Virus record (IMG/VR): IMGVR_UViG_3300009506_000002 | Coordinates: 1-64,000 of that record | Length of the DNA: 64,000 nt | Origin: a virus | Reading direction: 5' to 3' (one strand) | In this document: positions 14,904 through 24,385 of the stretch, in pieces | How the letters are laid out: every line of letters begins with the position of its first letter | Position numbering within the stretch: the stretch's first letter is position 1 | Notes under the pieces: model-generated | Databases searched by the model: none | Seen by the model: only the letters and a program-made list of their open reading frames with translations | What the model was told of the DNA's origin: nothing | Translations under genes and position numbers: made by a program

Positions 14904-15813
14904 CTTTGATGCCCTCCATTGTTTCATATACCCAGTCATCGATCTCTGAGAAGACCTCATGCTGTCCTTCACTCATGTTGAGGAATGTTTCGAACATGCG
15001 CTCGTATGCCTTCTCAGGACACAAGCCAAGTTTCTCGCGGTGGATGCAAACCGGCAGCTCCAGCTCTGCAATGTCATCCTCGAGGCGCAATGTCTGCGCG
15101 CGCCGCTTGAAGAATGAGATGCTAATGTCATCAGGGTTACCAGTTTCCCAGTCTGCAATCAACATGTCGTCACCGCTCAAAAGGCAGCAGTAGTCGTCCA
15201 CATTGTATCTGCCCTTGCGGTTGATCTCACCATAGTCGGTGTATTTGATGTTCTCGAGAAGGTGGTGCTGCTCTTTGATTGACGAATCAAACGTACTGAA
15301 ACCCTTGATCGCATAGTAGATGTGCAGCAAGTGAGGCATCAGATCACGAGAGACCCCGCCGAAAGCTAGGTCTTTGTCAGTGAACCATGACCCAGGATGT
15401 GGGATGCGATTCTCATTCTGCCACGAAAGCACAATGCTATCTGCAGAGATGTTCTGCCATAGTGCCAAGCTGTCACGGAACAGATTGTTCTTGACCATCT
15501 GCAAACGGATGTTCGGATAGTGGCGCTTGAAGTTCTTCCACGAATAGTGATCGCGGAAACCTGGCTTGTCAACCACGATGAGGTCAGTCAGACACATATT
15601 GGCAACGTCATAGGCCACAGGCTCATGCAGGTAGTTTGGTGTGGCAATTACGACGATGTCGTAGTAGTCCCACTTGACATCGCTCACATACTTGTAGGTT
15701 GCCTCTTCCTTGTTTGGGTCAACCGTGTCAACATGGTATCCCATATCTGACAGGATGTAGGCGTACATCTGACCGATACCGAGACCGATGACCAATGCGT
15801 AACCTCTAACCAT
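14890..15813 (-). CDS. Gfo/Idh/MocA-type oxidoreductase
   Basis: About 307 residues from ATG at 15813. N-terminal Rossmann motif VIGLGIGQMYA, then DIVVIATPNYLHEPVA and VDKPGF, the hallmark EKP-like motif of the family (here DKP). The C-terminal half (GGVSRDLMPHLLHIYYAIKG) fits the substrate domain. NAD(P)-dependent sugar or sugar-derivative oxidoreductase is inferred. It overlaps the neighbours on both sides and is part of the modification cluster. Confidence 0.8.
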   Translation of the reverse strand: MVRGYALVIGLGIGQMYAYILSDMGYHVDTVDPNKEEATYKYVSDVKWDYYDIVVIATPNYLHEPVAYDVANMCLTDLIVVDKPGFRDHYSWKNFKRHYPNIRLQMVKNNLFRDSLALWQNISADSIVLSWQNENRIPHPGSWFTDKDLAFGGVSRDLMPHLLHIYYAIKGFSTFDSSIKEQHHLLENIKYTDYGEINRKGRYNVDDYCCLLSGDDMLIADWETGNPDDISISFFKRRAQTLRLEDDIAELELPVCIHREKLGLCPEKAYERMFETFLNMSEGQHEVFSEIDDWVYETMEGIKDAGC

Positions 15814-17002
15814 TGTCGTCACCACCAAAGAAGTTTTCTAGGGAGGACATTTCTGACTCTGTGTCCTTGGTTGTAAACTCACGGTCGATGATCTCATACG
15901 CTCCCTCAAGGTTCTGGAATGCCTTGTAAATGGTGCGCACGTTCTTCTTCACCTCTGCAGGGAATGAAGCATCAAACACCTCAGGCATGTCCATGTTGAT
16001 CAGGCTGTCGATGGTGTTCTTGTAGCGCATCATGAGATACAGGTTATGCTCAAGGCCAAGCATGTAGAAGTCACGCGGACTCTTCAGCCAAGCCTTCACG
16101 CTGCCAACGTCACGGCATACAGGACAGTCGCATGGCATACCTAGATCGTCAGGAACATTCTTGTAGTCATGACGGTTTGAGTAGTAAATCTGCTGGATGC
16201 CAGTGTAGCCTGGGAAGATGAAGTATCCACCAAAGGCCAAGTTGCGCTGGAAGTATGACGAGTCAAAGATGATCTGAACGTCAACACCCAGGCGATTGAG
16301 GTTCTTCTGAATGGCAGCGAAGTAGATCATCGCGTCCATACGTGACACGCCGAAGATGTGGTGATACTTGACGTTTGGCTTGTCGTATTCACCCTTCTTG
16401 AGCAGGAAGAAAATGCCTTTCAGTGTGGCCTTGAAGTTGCGGTTTGTACCACCGTGTGCCCAGCCATCAAACTCGAAGTCCGATACAGCCTTGTACCAAC
16501 GTTCCATTTCTGGCACGTTCTTTGCTGATAGCACATTTAGGATAGAACAGTCCGATTTCGATCTGTTTTCGTGATAGTAGCGAGCAGCCTCATGTGACAG
16601 GTCAAGGCAGCGCTGAATTTCACCCTCACTACCTGCATTGGTAACAGGGCGATCGAGGATCGGGAAGATGTTGCCATTGCGCTCTGACCAATCAAGGGCG
16701 ATCTTGTTGTTCCAGTTCTTTTCAGACAGCGCGCCAGTTGAAAGCTGATACCCGCCTGAGTCCACAAAGATGCAAGCATGTTCATCGATGCTCAAATCCT
16801 CACGGATGTTGGGATACTTCTTGGCATGATGCGCAGCAGAGAACAGAACATCGGGATGGTAGAAGTAGTTATCAGCGTCCTTGTTGAAGAAACGCAATGA
16901 TTTGTGGATGCAATCAGACGTGCTGATAATATCCTGATCTGACTTCTTCAGGTAGCTGGTAGTTGCGCAGCTAAGTGAAGCAAAATATCGGGTAGTTCTC
17001 AA
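15806..17002 (-). CDS. dpdA: DpdA-like DNA guanine transglycosylase (TGT family)
   Basis: TGT-fold enzymes exchange guanine for 7-deazaguanines; the phage DpdA branch acts on DNA. FVDSGGYQLSTG (about residues 76-87) is the TGT substrate-binding signature, FDGWAHGG and a conserved Asp region (IIFDSSYFQ) follow, and the zinc site CDCPVC is present near residue 290. 398 residues. Translation probably starts at TTG 17002, 6 nt after AGGAG that overlaps the previous stop codon. With FolE, QueD and QueE nearby it implies 7-deazaguanine in phage DNA. Confidence 0.88.
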   Translation of the reverse strand: MRTTRYFASLSCATTSYLKKSDQDIISTSDCIHKSLRFFNKDADNYFYHPDVLFSAAHHAKKYPNIREDLSIDEHACIFVDSGGYQLSTGALSEKNWNNKIALDWSERNGNIFPILDRPVTNAGSEGEIQRCLDLSHEAARYYHENRSKSDCSILNVLSAKNVPEMERWYKAVSDFEFDGWAHGGTNRNFKATLKGIFFLLKKGEYDKPNVKYHHIFGVSRMDAMIYFAAIQKNLNRLGVDVQIIFDSSYFQRNLAFGGYFIFPGYTGIQQIYYSNRHDYKNVPDDLGMPCDCPVCRDVGSVKAWLKSPRDFYMLGLEHNLYLMMRYKNTIDSLINMDMPEVFDASFPAEVKKNVRTIYKAFQNLEGAYEIIDREFTTKDTESEMSSLENFFGGDDNG

Positions 17003-17004
17003 AC

Positions 17005-18108
17005 TTATCTCCTAGTGAGGACAGTTGCGTAGAATTTCGTGCCAGTGAAGAACTTCTCAAAGATCTCCTGAGCATTGCCCTCTAGCAGGTCAGTGTAGTG
17101 ATCATAACCGAGAACCATATTCTCAATGTGGTCAACCAGATCGTTCTTGTAGAACTTGTACAACTCAAAGTTCTCAGTCCACAGGGACGGATAGTTGAAA
17201 GTTGGGTCATACATTTCGGTATATGACAGGCGATTCGGCTGCAACGGAATTGCACCATGCAACATGCCTTCGAACTGTGCAATGCCAAGAGTCTCTTGCC
17301 ATGAAGCAGAGAAAACAACTTTGGCCTGTGCAAGTTTAGCATGATACTCGGTAGTTGTCAAGCCTTTTCCTTGGCAGATATACATCTCAATGCCTTTTTC
17401 AGCCAGTGCTTCTGAAAGGTCTTCGGCAATATCGTGCTGCTTTTCAGGTGACTTGCGGTGAGGGAAGATCACCATGTTTTCTTTGCGCGCCTGAATTGCA
17501 AACTCCTTGAGTGAGCCATTCTGCATGTACTCCATTGGGAAGCCACATACAACGCTCTTCCACGGCGTAATGCTCTCGCCAGCCTTACGCATGACATCCT
17601 CAAACATATTTCTGTGGAATTCGGTTGCAAAGATGTTGGTGTCATAGGCCTCGTACATTGAAGCCTCTACCTTGTATGACCACTTCTTGTTCGGGAAGGT
17701 CTGACCCAGGATGTCCCAACGGTCATAGCTGCCAGCGTGCCACACGCCTACAATGCAGATATCCACACCTGTCAGGTCGGCCATGTAGCGCAGTTGGTGA
17801 ACAGCAGGATTCCATGCGTCAGTGATCAGGAAGACGTCACCGTCACGCACTCCACCCGCAGCAAACCAAAGAGCAACCTGCTTCATCTGCTCTGACTTCC
17901 AGACGTTGGTGTCGATGAAGTTGAGGAACGCGCTGGTTCCAGAGTTGCTCTTCTTGTACTCGCCGTTGATGTTGTAGACTTCGAATGGCAGATCGTTTTC
18001 ATCAATGAAATCGATGAACTGCTTCTGCATGAATTGATGCCAGTGACCTGGGTAGCGGTTCTCGATTGGCTCAATTGGTAGGATGTAGAGTGAATTGCGT
18101 TCTGTCAT
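17005..18108 (-). CDS. Glycosyltransferase-like protein (GT-B fold)
   Basis: About 367 residues from ATG at 18108. The C-terminal region ETLGIAQFEGMLHGAIPLQPNRLSYTEMY is the typical nucleotide-sugar-binding E..G...E.M..G..P pattern of GT4-type enzymes. The N-terminal half has Rossmann-like strands (DVFLITDAWNP, DICIVGVWHAG). Placed between the PTPS-like gene and dpdA, it may glycosylate modified DNA, but no direct evidence shows the acceptor. Confidence 0.75.
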   Translation of the reverse strand: MTERNSLYILPIEPIENRYPGHWHQFMQKQFIDFIDENDLPFEVYNINGEYKKSNSGTSAFLNFIDTNVWKSEQMKQVALWFAAGGVRDGDVFLITDAWNPAVHQLRYMADLTGVDICIVGVWHAGSYDRWDILGQTFPNKKWSYKVEASMYEAYDTNIFATEFHRNMFEDVMRKAGESITPWKSVVCGFPMEYMQNGSLKEFAIQARKENMVIFPHRKSPEKQHDIAEDLSEALAEKGIEMYICQGKGLTTTEYHAKLAQAKVVFSASWQETLGIAQFEGMLHGAIPLQPNRLSYTEMYDPTFNYPSLWTENFELYKFYKNDLVDHIENMVLGYDHYTDLLEGNAQEIFEKFFTGTKFYATVLTRR

Positions 18109-18109
18109 G

Positions 18110-18499
18110 TTAGTCCATCCACGGCATGTACAGCCCGATTGCGCCATTCTCGCCGTCCTCTGAAACTTCAACAGAGAAGCCTCCGCGCTTAGGGTAGTGC
18201 TCGAGGATGTAGTCAGCGATGTCGTCGCAGATCATTTCGCATGATTTGCCGTTGCATTGGTTTTGGTCTTTGAAAAGCGAAAGCAGTTCGCGCTTGAACA
18301 AGATGAACTCGATGTCCCTGTCATCATGGAACACTTGGAGCTCCACTTTCACGTGGAACATGTGCCTGTGAGGGTTGCGCAAGAACGCTACCTCATCTGG
18401 TGCATCTGCCCAGTAATGCTCACCTTCGAACTGAAATTTGACGAAAATTGACTTGCGTACAATCAGGTCTTCGTTTTTGATTCTATCTGGAATACTCAT
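18110..18499 (-). CDS. QueD/PTPS-like small protein
   Basis: 129 residues. FEGEHYWADAPDEVAFLRNPHRHMFHVKVELQV and the DDRDIEF segment resemble a 6-pyruvoyl-tetrahydropterin synthase fold with a histidine cluster (HRHMFH), but the usual catalytic Cys and HGHNY are not seen. A canonical QueD lies at 22334, so this copy may be a divergent paralogue with another substrate. The ATG is exactly 6 nt after the -10 box and has no Shine-Dalgarno site, so the mRNA is predicted to be leaderless. Confidence 0.6.
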   Translation of the reverse strand: MSIPDRIKNEDLIVRKSIFVKFQFEGEHYWADAPDEVAFLRNPHRHMFHVKVELQVFHDDRDIEFILFKRELLSLFKDQNQCNGKSCEMICDDIADYILEHYPKRGGFSVEVSEDGENGAIGLYMPWMD

Positions 18500-18505
18500 A
18501 CGCGA

Positions 18506-18534
18506 ATTATACCACCTTCAGAAGAAATTGTCAA
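18506..18534 (-). promoter_or_regulatory. Early-type promoter giving a leaderless mRNA
   Basis: Minus strand TTGACA, 17 bp, TATAAT, then TCGCGT and ATG. The predicted +1 is the A of the start codon at 18499. Confidence 0.8.
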
Positions 18535-19387
18535 GGGAAAATGCGCCCTCAAGTGGCACGACAACCTCGTTTGGTGCGCGCCAGTATCGGAAGATAAACT
18601 TGCCACGTTGTACATTTCCTTTCGAGTTAAGTACAACCAGATCATCCTTGTACTTCTCCGCGATGTAGTTCTTCCATTCCTGGACATCCTGCATACGGTC
18701 TTGATCAGAGAACAGAACGGAGTAGTCACCATTCGCCATCTCATTGAGGACAATGTTTTCACACTTGTAGAAGTGCAGGCCGTGTTTCAGCATCTGCATG
18801 GCGAACTCATCGTCCTCCATCTGGAACATGGCTTCATCGAAGAAGATAGTCACGCCATCATACTTCTTGAAATTGCGGATTGTGAAGAATGATCCTTTCA
18901 GGTGCATGTTGCGGCGGAATACGAAGTTATTGTCACGCAAGTCCTTCTCCGCTTTGTAGTCACCAGTGAAGGGCTCGTGGCGCGGGATGATCGGACGGAA
19001 GCCAGCTACAGACGATTTCTGTAACTCATCCCATACATTTTCGAGATTTGTAAAGAATGAGCTACCAAAAATGTGCTCGTAGAGGATCGAGTCATTGTCG
19101 ATGAAGTGAGCCACATCGTAATCCGAGTCATAGAAGTGGCGTAGCAGAGTGTTTCGACCCTTACCTGGGTGTTGTGGTACGTCAGAATGAATGAAGCAAA
19201 TCTTCTCAGATTCATAGAGGGAGATTTCATCTTCGTTATAGCCCTGAGAGTACACGAAAACCCTGTCAATTGATTCTTTCGAGCAGAGCCACTCCAACTG
19301 TCGTCTGTGGTACTCCAAGCGCTTAGAATAGAGCTTAGAGCTACGATCAGCTCCCAGGTATGATACGATGAATACAGCCTGCTTCAT
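18518..19387 (-). CDS. Glycosyltransferase-like protein (GT-A type, DND motif)
   Basis: 289 residues. The N-terminus AVFIVSYLGADR and the later HFIDNDSILYEHIF segment resemble a GT-A fold with a metal-binding DxD-type motif (DND near residue 97). A second acidic stretch (MEDDEFAMQML) sits near residue 190. It lies directly downstream of folE with AAGG before the ATG. Possible roles are DNA-base or surface glycosylation; the neighbouring dpdA favours the first by context only. Confidence 0.65.
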   Translation of the reverse strand: MKQAVFIVSYLGADRSSKLYSKRLEYHRRQLEWLCSKESIDRVFVYSQGYNEDEISLYESEKICFIHSDVPQHPGKGRNTLLRHFYDSDYDVAHFIDNDSILYEHIFGSSFFTNLENVWDELQKSSVAGFRPIIPRHEPFTGDYKAEKDLRDNNFVFRRNMHLKGSFFTIRNFKKYDGVTIFFDEAMFQMEDDEFAMQMLKHGLHFYKCENIVLNEMANGDYSVLFSDQDRMQDVQEWKNYIAEKYKDDLVVLNSKGNVQRGKFIFRYWRAPNEVVVPLEGAFSLDNFF

Positions 19388-19388
19388 C

Positions 19389-20075
19389 TTAGCCCTTCAT
19401 ATCAATGAGGGACAGGAACTCTGCTTTCAGGCTTGGCTCATCGCGGAACTCACCACGCATGACCGAAGTCACCATGTCGGACTCGTGCTCTTTCACGCCT
19501 CGGTGAGTCATACAGTGATGCTCTGCGCGCACTACCACGGCGATGCCCTTAGCTTCTGTCAGCTCTTCGATGATGTCAGCAATCTGCTCTGTCATCTCTT
19601 CCTGGATGGTAGGACGCGAAGCGACCCAATCAACCAGTCGGTTGAACTTGCTCAGACCAATGACCTTCTCACCTGGCTTTACGCCAATCCAACATTTACC
19701 AGTGATATTCTGGAAGTGGTGCGCACAGGTAGAGCGTACAGTGATAGGCCCCACAGTGTAGATCTGGTCGTACTTTTTGGCATTTGGAAACGCGGTAACG
19801 TCGGGCATAGGGTAGAAGCGACCACGGAAGATCTCGTCGACGTACATTTTGGCAATGCGTTTAGCAGTGTCTCGAGTGTTATGGTCGTGTTCTGTATCGA
19901 TGCAGAGGGCATCAAGAACTCCCTGGAAAGCGAGTTCAACGTTTGTTCTAATCGCTTGGCGATGAATATCCGCAAGTTCAGGGATATTGTCATTGCATGA
20001 CATAGGCTCTTTGTCGAGCTCGCAAACCTTGATTCGTTCACGCAATCTTTGCTGTGCATAAGCATTGTCTTCCAT
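19389..20075 (-). CDS. folE: GTP cyclohydrolase I
   Basis: First step of folate and 7-deazaguanine synthesis, GTP to dihydroneopterin triphosphate. 228 residues with the zinc and active-site elements STCAHHFQ, GLSKFNRLVDW and EHHCMTHRGV. The normal length of FolE is about 220. TAAGGAG precedes the ATG and the promoter at 20095 drives it. It supplies QueD. Confidence 0.95.
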   Translation of the reverse strand: MEDNAYAQQRLRERIKVCELDKEPMSCNDNIPELADIHRQAIRTNVELAFQGVLDALCIDTEHDHNTRDTAKRIAKMYVDEIFRGRFYPMPDVTAFPNAKKYDQIYTVGPITVRSTCAHHFQNITGKCWIGVKPGEKVIGLSKFNRLVDWVASRPTIQEEMTEQIADIIEELTEAKGIAVVVRAEHHCMTHRGVKEHESDMVTSVMRGEFRDEPSLKAEFLSLIDMKG

Positions 20076-20084
20076 CTGTTCTCC

Positions 20085-20513
20085 TTAAATCCGTATGCTA
20101 TCAAAATTTAGATGACTTGTCAAGTCGGTTGAAGGGCCTTGGCCTTCATAATACCACAACCTTTGAATCTTCTGATTCCACACCCAGAGCGGTCTACAAA
20201 ACTGCATTGAGATGTGAATCATGCTCTTCGTGCCTCGTGACTTACCATCCCAAAACACTGCCGCCGCCTCAGAGTTCTTTGACATTTTCTGGTTGCGCAA
20301 GAACCCTGCGCGCTTGCCATGTAGGTCCCACTTTGCTGGCATGCGCACGCACTCGTGACCGTAAACCTCTGCCCACTTTTCACCAAGTTTGTCTGCGCCC
20401 TCGGCTGTACCAGAAATAATGGTGCAACAACGATGTACCAATAACCAAGATGAGGATTTCAAAGTCAAAATATCTATCCCATGAAATACACTCATCTTGG
20501 ATCGGAAAAACAT
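20085..20513 (-). pseudogene. SLOG/DUF2493-family remnant with shifted N-terminus
   Basis: The C-terminal two thirds read SGTAEGADKLGEKWAEVYGHE, KRAGFLRNQKM and AVFWDGKSRGTKSMI, the DUF2493 (SLOG-like nucleotide-binding) signature. The expected N-terminal strand appears instead in another frame as DRYFDFEILILVIGTSLL, which joins only after one frameshift. That frame has no start codon, and an intrinsic terminator covers the region just upstream. The gene thus looks truncated and frameshifted, unless a sequencing error explains it. Confidence 0.5.
20095..20123 (-). promoter_or_regulatory. Early-type promoter for folE
   Basis: Minus strand TTGACA, 17 bp, TAGCAT, 20 nt upstream of the folE ATG, overlapping the end of the DUF2493 remnant. 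Confidence 0.75.
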
Positions 20514-20537
20514 CCTACCAAGTTGGGTTTGGTAGGA
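20506..20537 (-). terminator. Intrinsic terminator after queE
   Basis: On the minus strand TCCTACCAA-ACCCAAC-TTGGTAGGA forms a 9-bp stem followed by TGTTTTT. It begins right after the queE stop codon. Confidence 0.85.
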
Positions 20538-21407
20538 CTAAGTAGACCACGAATTTCCGAACAGATGACAGTGAAGACGCGGACTGAAGAAGTAGCCGTG
20601 GCGCATAGCCAGTTCTGCAACCCCACGCTCGGTTAGTTTGAGTCCTTCAATGGTTGCACCTTCCGGCATCAGGTAGATGTCTCCGATGAAATTGGTGTAG
20701 GTGGCTTCTACCTTTTCAACTTCCTCAATGTCCTGCTCGTCACGGATAACGAACTTGAGGTAAACATCAAAGTCCTCAGGGCTCCAGTCGTACAATTCAA
20801 CAACGTACTGGTCAACAGCTTCTGCCACAATTGCTTTCTGGAATGGTTCGCCAGAGATGCTCAATTTTGGCGAGACCGAGAACGTTACCTTGCCTCGTCC
20901 GTTGGTAGTATAATCTCGCAACGCCTGAACGAATTCTGGCAAGAGAGTCTGCGTACCATTTGTTTCGAACGTCAGGTCCATCTGGAAGTTGGTTCCTGCA
21001 AAGAACTCGACCCAGAACTTCTGATACTTCTTGAGCAATGGTTCGCCACCAGTGATAACGAGGTCTGGTGTATTCCACATATCCGCGTCGGTGAAGTAAC
21101 TCTGAATCCGGTTGTTAAGTTCGTCGACAGTGAAATCCTCTGAGAGATGGCGGTAACGCTTGCTCCATGCTGCGGAACTGTCACAACCGAAGTTGAAAAC
21201 TGGCAAGTCCTCAATGCTCTCAACCTGAGATACGTCGAATGTGTTATGGGGCATTTCCTCAATTGGAATCATATTGCCACGCGGCTGACCAAAGCCCGGA
21301 CAGTTCAGATTACAACCAAACACCCGGACAAAGACTGAGGGAACTCCAACCCGACGTCCTTCGCCCTGTACTGAATAGAATGCTTCTGTAATTTTAATCT
21401 TGCGCAT
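20538..21407 (-). CDS. queE: 7-carboxy-7-deazaguanine synthase (radical SAM)
   Basis: Converts 6-carboxytetrahydropterin to CDG. Starts MRKIKITEAFYSVQGEGRRVG, the QueE signature, at ATG 21407 with AAGGAG upstream. The cluster motif is unusual: FGCNLNCPGFG supplies two cysteines and the third is probably in GCDSSAAW 38 residues later, giving CX3CX38C. That segment matches the CDTxYAW that normally follows directly. ITGGEPLL is the SAM-binding GGE motif. 289 residues, longer than usual. The frame is open upstream into the HNH region with no stop between. Confidence 0.88.
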   Translation of the reverse strand: MRKIKITEAFYSVQGEGRRVGVPSVFVRVFGCNLNCPGFGQPRGNMIPIEEMPHNTFDVSQVESIEDLPVFNFGCDSSAAWSKRYRHLSEDFTVDELNNRIQSYFTDADMWNTPDLVITGGEPLLKKYQKFWVEFFAGTNFQMDLTFETNGTQTLLPEFVQALRDYTTNGRGKVTFSVSPKLSISGEPFQKAIVAEAVDQYVVELYDWSPEDFDVYLKFVIRDEQDIEEVEKVEATYTNFIGDIYLMPEGATIEGLKLTERGVAELAMRHGYFFSPRLHCHLFGNSWST

Positions 21408-22316
21408 TTGTTCTCCTTGCCTTTCAAGAAATAGTGCAACCTTCTTGTGGTGTTCCAGAACTTCACTGTCCAAAGAGTCACCTTTCATTCTGTTGCACAT
21501 TGCGCACAAAGGCTGGATGTTTGTGAAAGTGTATCCAAAATCGGAGTTCTGTGAAGGCTTAGAAAAAATGCGGTCAATAGACATAACATTATGCTGTCCG
21601 ATATTTGACTTAACCTTACGAGAAAGTTCCATTCCACAATGCTGGCACATAAGGAATCCGTCCTTCATAACATAATAATGCATCTTTCTATTGATTCCCT
21701 CAATAGAAAGTTCCATTGGAATATTACGCTCTTCTGCCGATGAAACAACCTTCTTGTAGAAATGTGCATCAATGAAGGTGGTTTCTTGAAATTTTCTATT
21801 GTCGAGAGATTCATCTGCGCCAGCGGTGCCGAACTCATTTGCGCCACGAGCCGAAGATTCATTCAGATGATGAACCTTAAATCCGAACACGTGGTCTGAA
21901 ATATCTTTGCTGTAAGAATCTGAATAGATAGCAGACAGCACACGACGAGGATTGCCACTTTCATCATCGTAGACAGTAACTCCTAGAATTTTGAAAACGT
22001 TTCCTCTCAGCTTTGAAACAAAGACACGTCCTGCAAATTTACTCTTTCCTGCGCGAGGATTTGACAACTTCTGGAGTGAAACATCTTCCGAACCCTTTAC
22101 AAGTTCCCACGATTTCTGAACAGATGAGCGTGTAATGGAACCAGTCTCTCCTGTGCCAATAACGGTATATTCTATACGAACATCACGAGATGGGCGACCC
22201 ACTCCCGTCACACGATCAACACGAATAAGGCGGTTGTGAGAACTGCGGTTGTCGATTTTTGGTGTGTAGATGTTTCCTTTATATTTGGAATTAATCTCAT
22301 AGCGTTCTTCTATGAT
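21408..22316 (-). CDS. HNH endonuclease ORF fused in frame to queE
   Basis: Homing-type nuclease between queD and queE. CQHCGMELSRKVKSNIGQHNVMS, DRIF, then FTNIQPLCAMCNRMKGD gives the HNH core with two CxxC zinc knuckles near its C-terminus. About 200 residues without a recognised domain precede it. There is no stop codon before queE. AGGAG at 22323-22327 is followed by ATT ATC ATA GAA; the first conventional start is GTG at 22211, so a non-standard start or a truncated product is likely. The given start assumes ATC. Confidence 0.75.
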
Positions 22317-22333
22317 AATAAACTCCTGTTCTC

Positions 22334-22918
<585 letters not shown>

Positions 22919-22935
<17 letters not shown>

Positions 22936-23200
22936 TCAAAAATGCTTCTAGCTGTGACTCTAGCACACGCAGTCGCTCTTCGAGTTCAGGAAGTTGGCCT
23001 TCAAGCAAGTGACCATAGAGATCCCATGGTACGTTGACAGTCAGCGGCGGGCCTGAATATCCGAGGTGTGAATAGTCCTGCACGTAAATCAGCAGTTCCT
23101 TTTTCTCCTCAATGTCGTGTTTGATCTGTGTGATGATACCACGCAGGCGCTCGTACTCACGTCCTGCATCGTGTAGCTTTTCTTTGTCGAGGATTCTCAT
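22919..23200 (-). CDS. Hypothetical coiled-coil protein (93 aa)
   Basis: MRILDKEKLHDAGREYERLRGI and the C-terminal LEERLRVLESQLEAFLI are heptad-like charged helices around a short Pro-containing middle. It overlaps the upstream membrane-protein gene by 4 nt. No function recognised. The promoter for queD overlaps its 3' end. Confidence 0.65.
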
Positions 23201-23430
23201 CGTCTATCTCCTGGGATTGATGTTGCCCACGCGATCCACACATCTAAGAAAATCCACATGAAACTAGCAGAAGCAGCGATTGCGCCAGTGTAGTATCTCC
23301 AAGTGTATTCATCCATCTCGGTAGGGTAGTAGGCATAGAAGGCGTATTGGGTTAAATAGAACCCGGCCACCATTACGATAAATGCAATGGCGACGCGGGT
23401 TCTTAGTTGACTAAAAAGTCTGGTGATCAA
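23197..23430 (-). CDS. Small membrane protein (77 aa, two TM segments)
   Basis: Hydrophobic segments at about residues 12-32 and 47-68 around an acidic linker (YYPTEMDEYTW). It overlaps dut at its start and the coiled-coil gene at its end. No family recognised. Confidence 0.65.
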   Translation of the reverse strand: MITRLFSQLRTRVAIAFIVMVAGFYLTQYAFYAYYPTEMDEYTWRYYTGAIAASASFMWIFLDVWIAWATSIPGDRR

Positions 23431-23987
23431 TGGGTGCCTGTTGAACCAAAGCCGCCTACGCGGTCGGTCTTCTGAGTAGGCGCATCAACGATCTCTGTGA
23501 TGTGGCAGCGATTAACAGGGACGAGCTCTGCTTGCGCAATACGCTCGCCGTGTTCGATGACGGCATACGTACTCGAGAAGTTGTACAGCATGACGAACGT
23601 CTCGTGATAGTAGTCGTGATCGATGATGCCCTCACTGTTTGCCAGCATGAGACCCTTTTTCCATGCCAGACTACTGCGCGCGTGCAAGCGCAAAGAGTAG
23701 CCCTCAGGGATGTCAAAGATCAAGCCAGTTGGTACGAGTACACGTCCGCCGGGCTCAATTGTGATCGTCTCAGGGCCATCTGCAGGCTCGATGTAGTGAT
23801 ACGGCACCTTAAGGTTGCACATATCATAGCAGTTGATTGTCTGGCCGGGAACGATACACGCCGAAATATCAAAGCATGCCGCGCCCTGTGTTGCTTCCTT
23901 TGGCATTACCGCCTCAGGATGGATCTTGTAAACACCCAGTATTGGGTGGAGGGGCCCTTCAACCCCACCGAATTCGTTCTTTGCCAT
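23427..23987 (-). CDS. dut: dUTP pyrophosphatase
   Basis: Hydrolyses dUTP to dUMP. The five trimeric dUTPase motifs are visible in 186 residues: AACFDISA (I), LHARSSLAWKKG (II), NSEGIIDHDYY (III), GERIAQAELVPV (IV) and RVGGFGSTG (V, the C-terminal lid). ATG at 23987 overlaps the regA stop codon (TGATG). Confidence 0.94.
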   Translation of the reverse strand: MAKNEFGGVEGPLHPILGVYKIHPEAVMPKEATQGAACFDISACIVPGQTINCYDMCNLKVPYHYIEPADGPETITIEPGGRVLVPTGLIFDIPEGYSLRLHARSSLAWKKGLMLANSEGIIDHDYYHETFVMLYNFSSTYAVIEHGERIAQAELVPVNRCHITEIVDAPTQKTDRVGGFGSTGTH

Positions 23988-24385
23988 CAGTGATTTGCTC
24001 CGATTGTGTACTTCGAGATCAGCTTCCATTGTGGCTTCTCCCAGTGTTTCAGCACAAACACCTTGACGCGATTCTCACCTTCGAGCACCTCGACAGGGTG
24101 AGTCAAGTTGACCAGTCCCCAGTCTTCGAGCAGCTTGGCGATGTGATTGCGACGGAAGATGTCTTCCTCAGAAATGTTTGCTGGCTTGCCATCCAGCGCG
24201 AACATCTCCTTGAAATGCACGACGTAATACTTGCCCTTCTTCTGCAGAATGTGGCACGACTGATAGAGCTCGTGCTTCTTGAAGTTGGCAATACCGACTC
24301 GCTCCAGTGTTTCCTTCACCTGCAGAAACGAGTCATCCTTTGGAAGTGTTACTTCCAACATATCATTTGGAGTCCATTCACTCAT
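23987..24385 (-). CDS. regA: RegA translational repressor
   Basis: Binds early phage mRNAs near start codons. 132 residues; the segment LYQSCHILQKKGKYYVVHFKEMFALDG and LLEDWGLV are nearly the T4 RegA sequence, and the end KLISKYTIGANH matches too. Gene order 62-regA is as in T4 (44-62-regA). Confidence 0.96.
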   Translation of the reverse strand: MSEWTPNDMLEVTLPKDDSFLQVKETLERVGIANFKKHELYQSCHILQKKGKYYVVHFKEMFALDGKPANISEEDIFRRNHIAKLLEDWGLVNLTHPVEVLEGENRVKVFVLKHWEKPQWKLISKYTIGANH

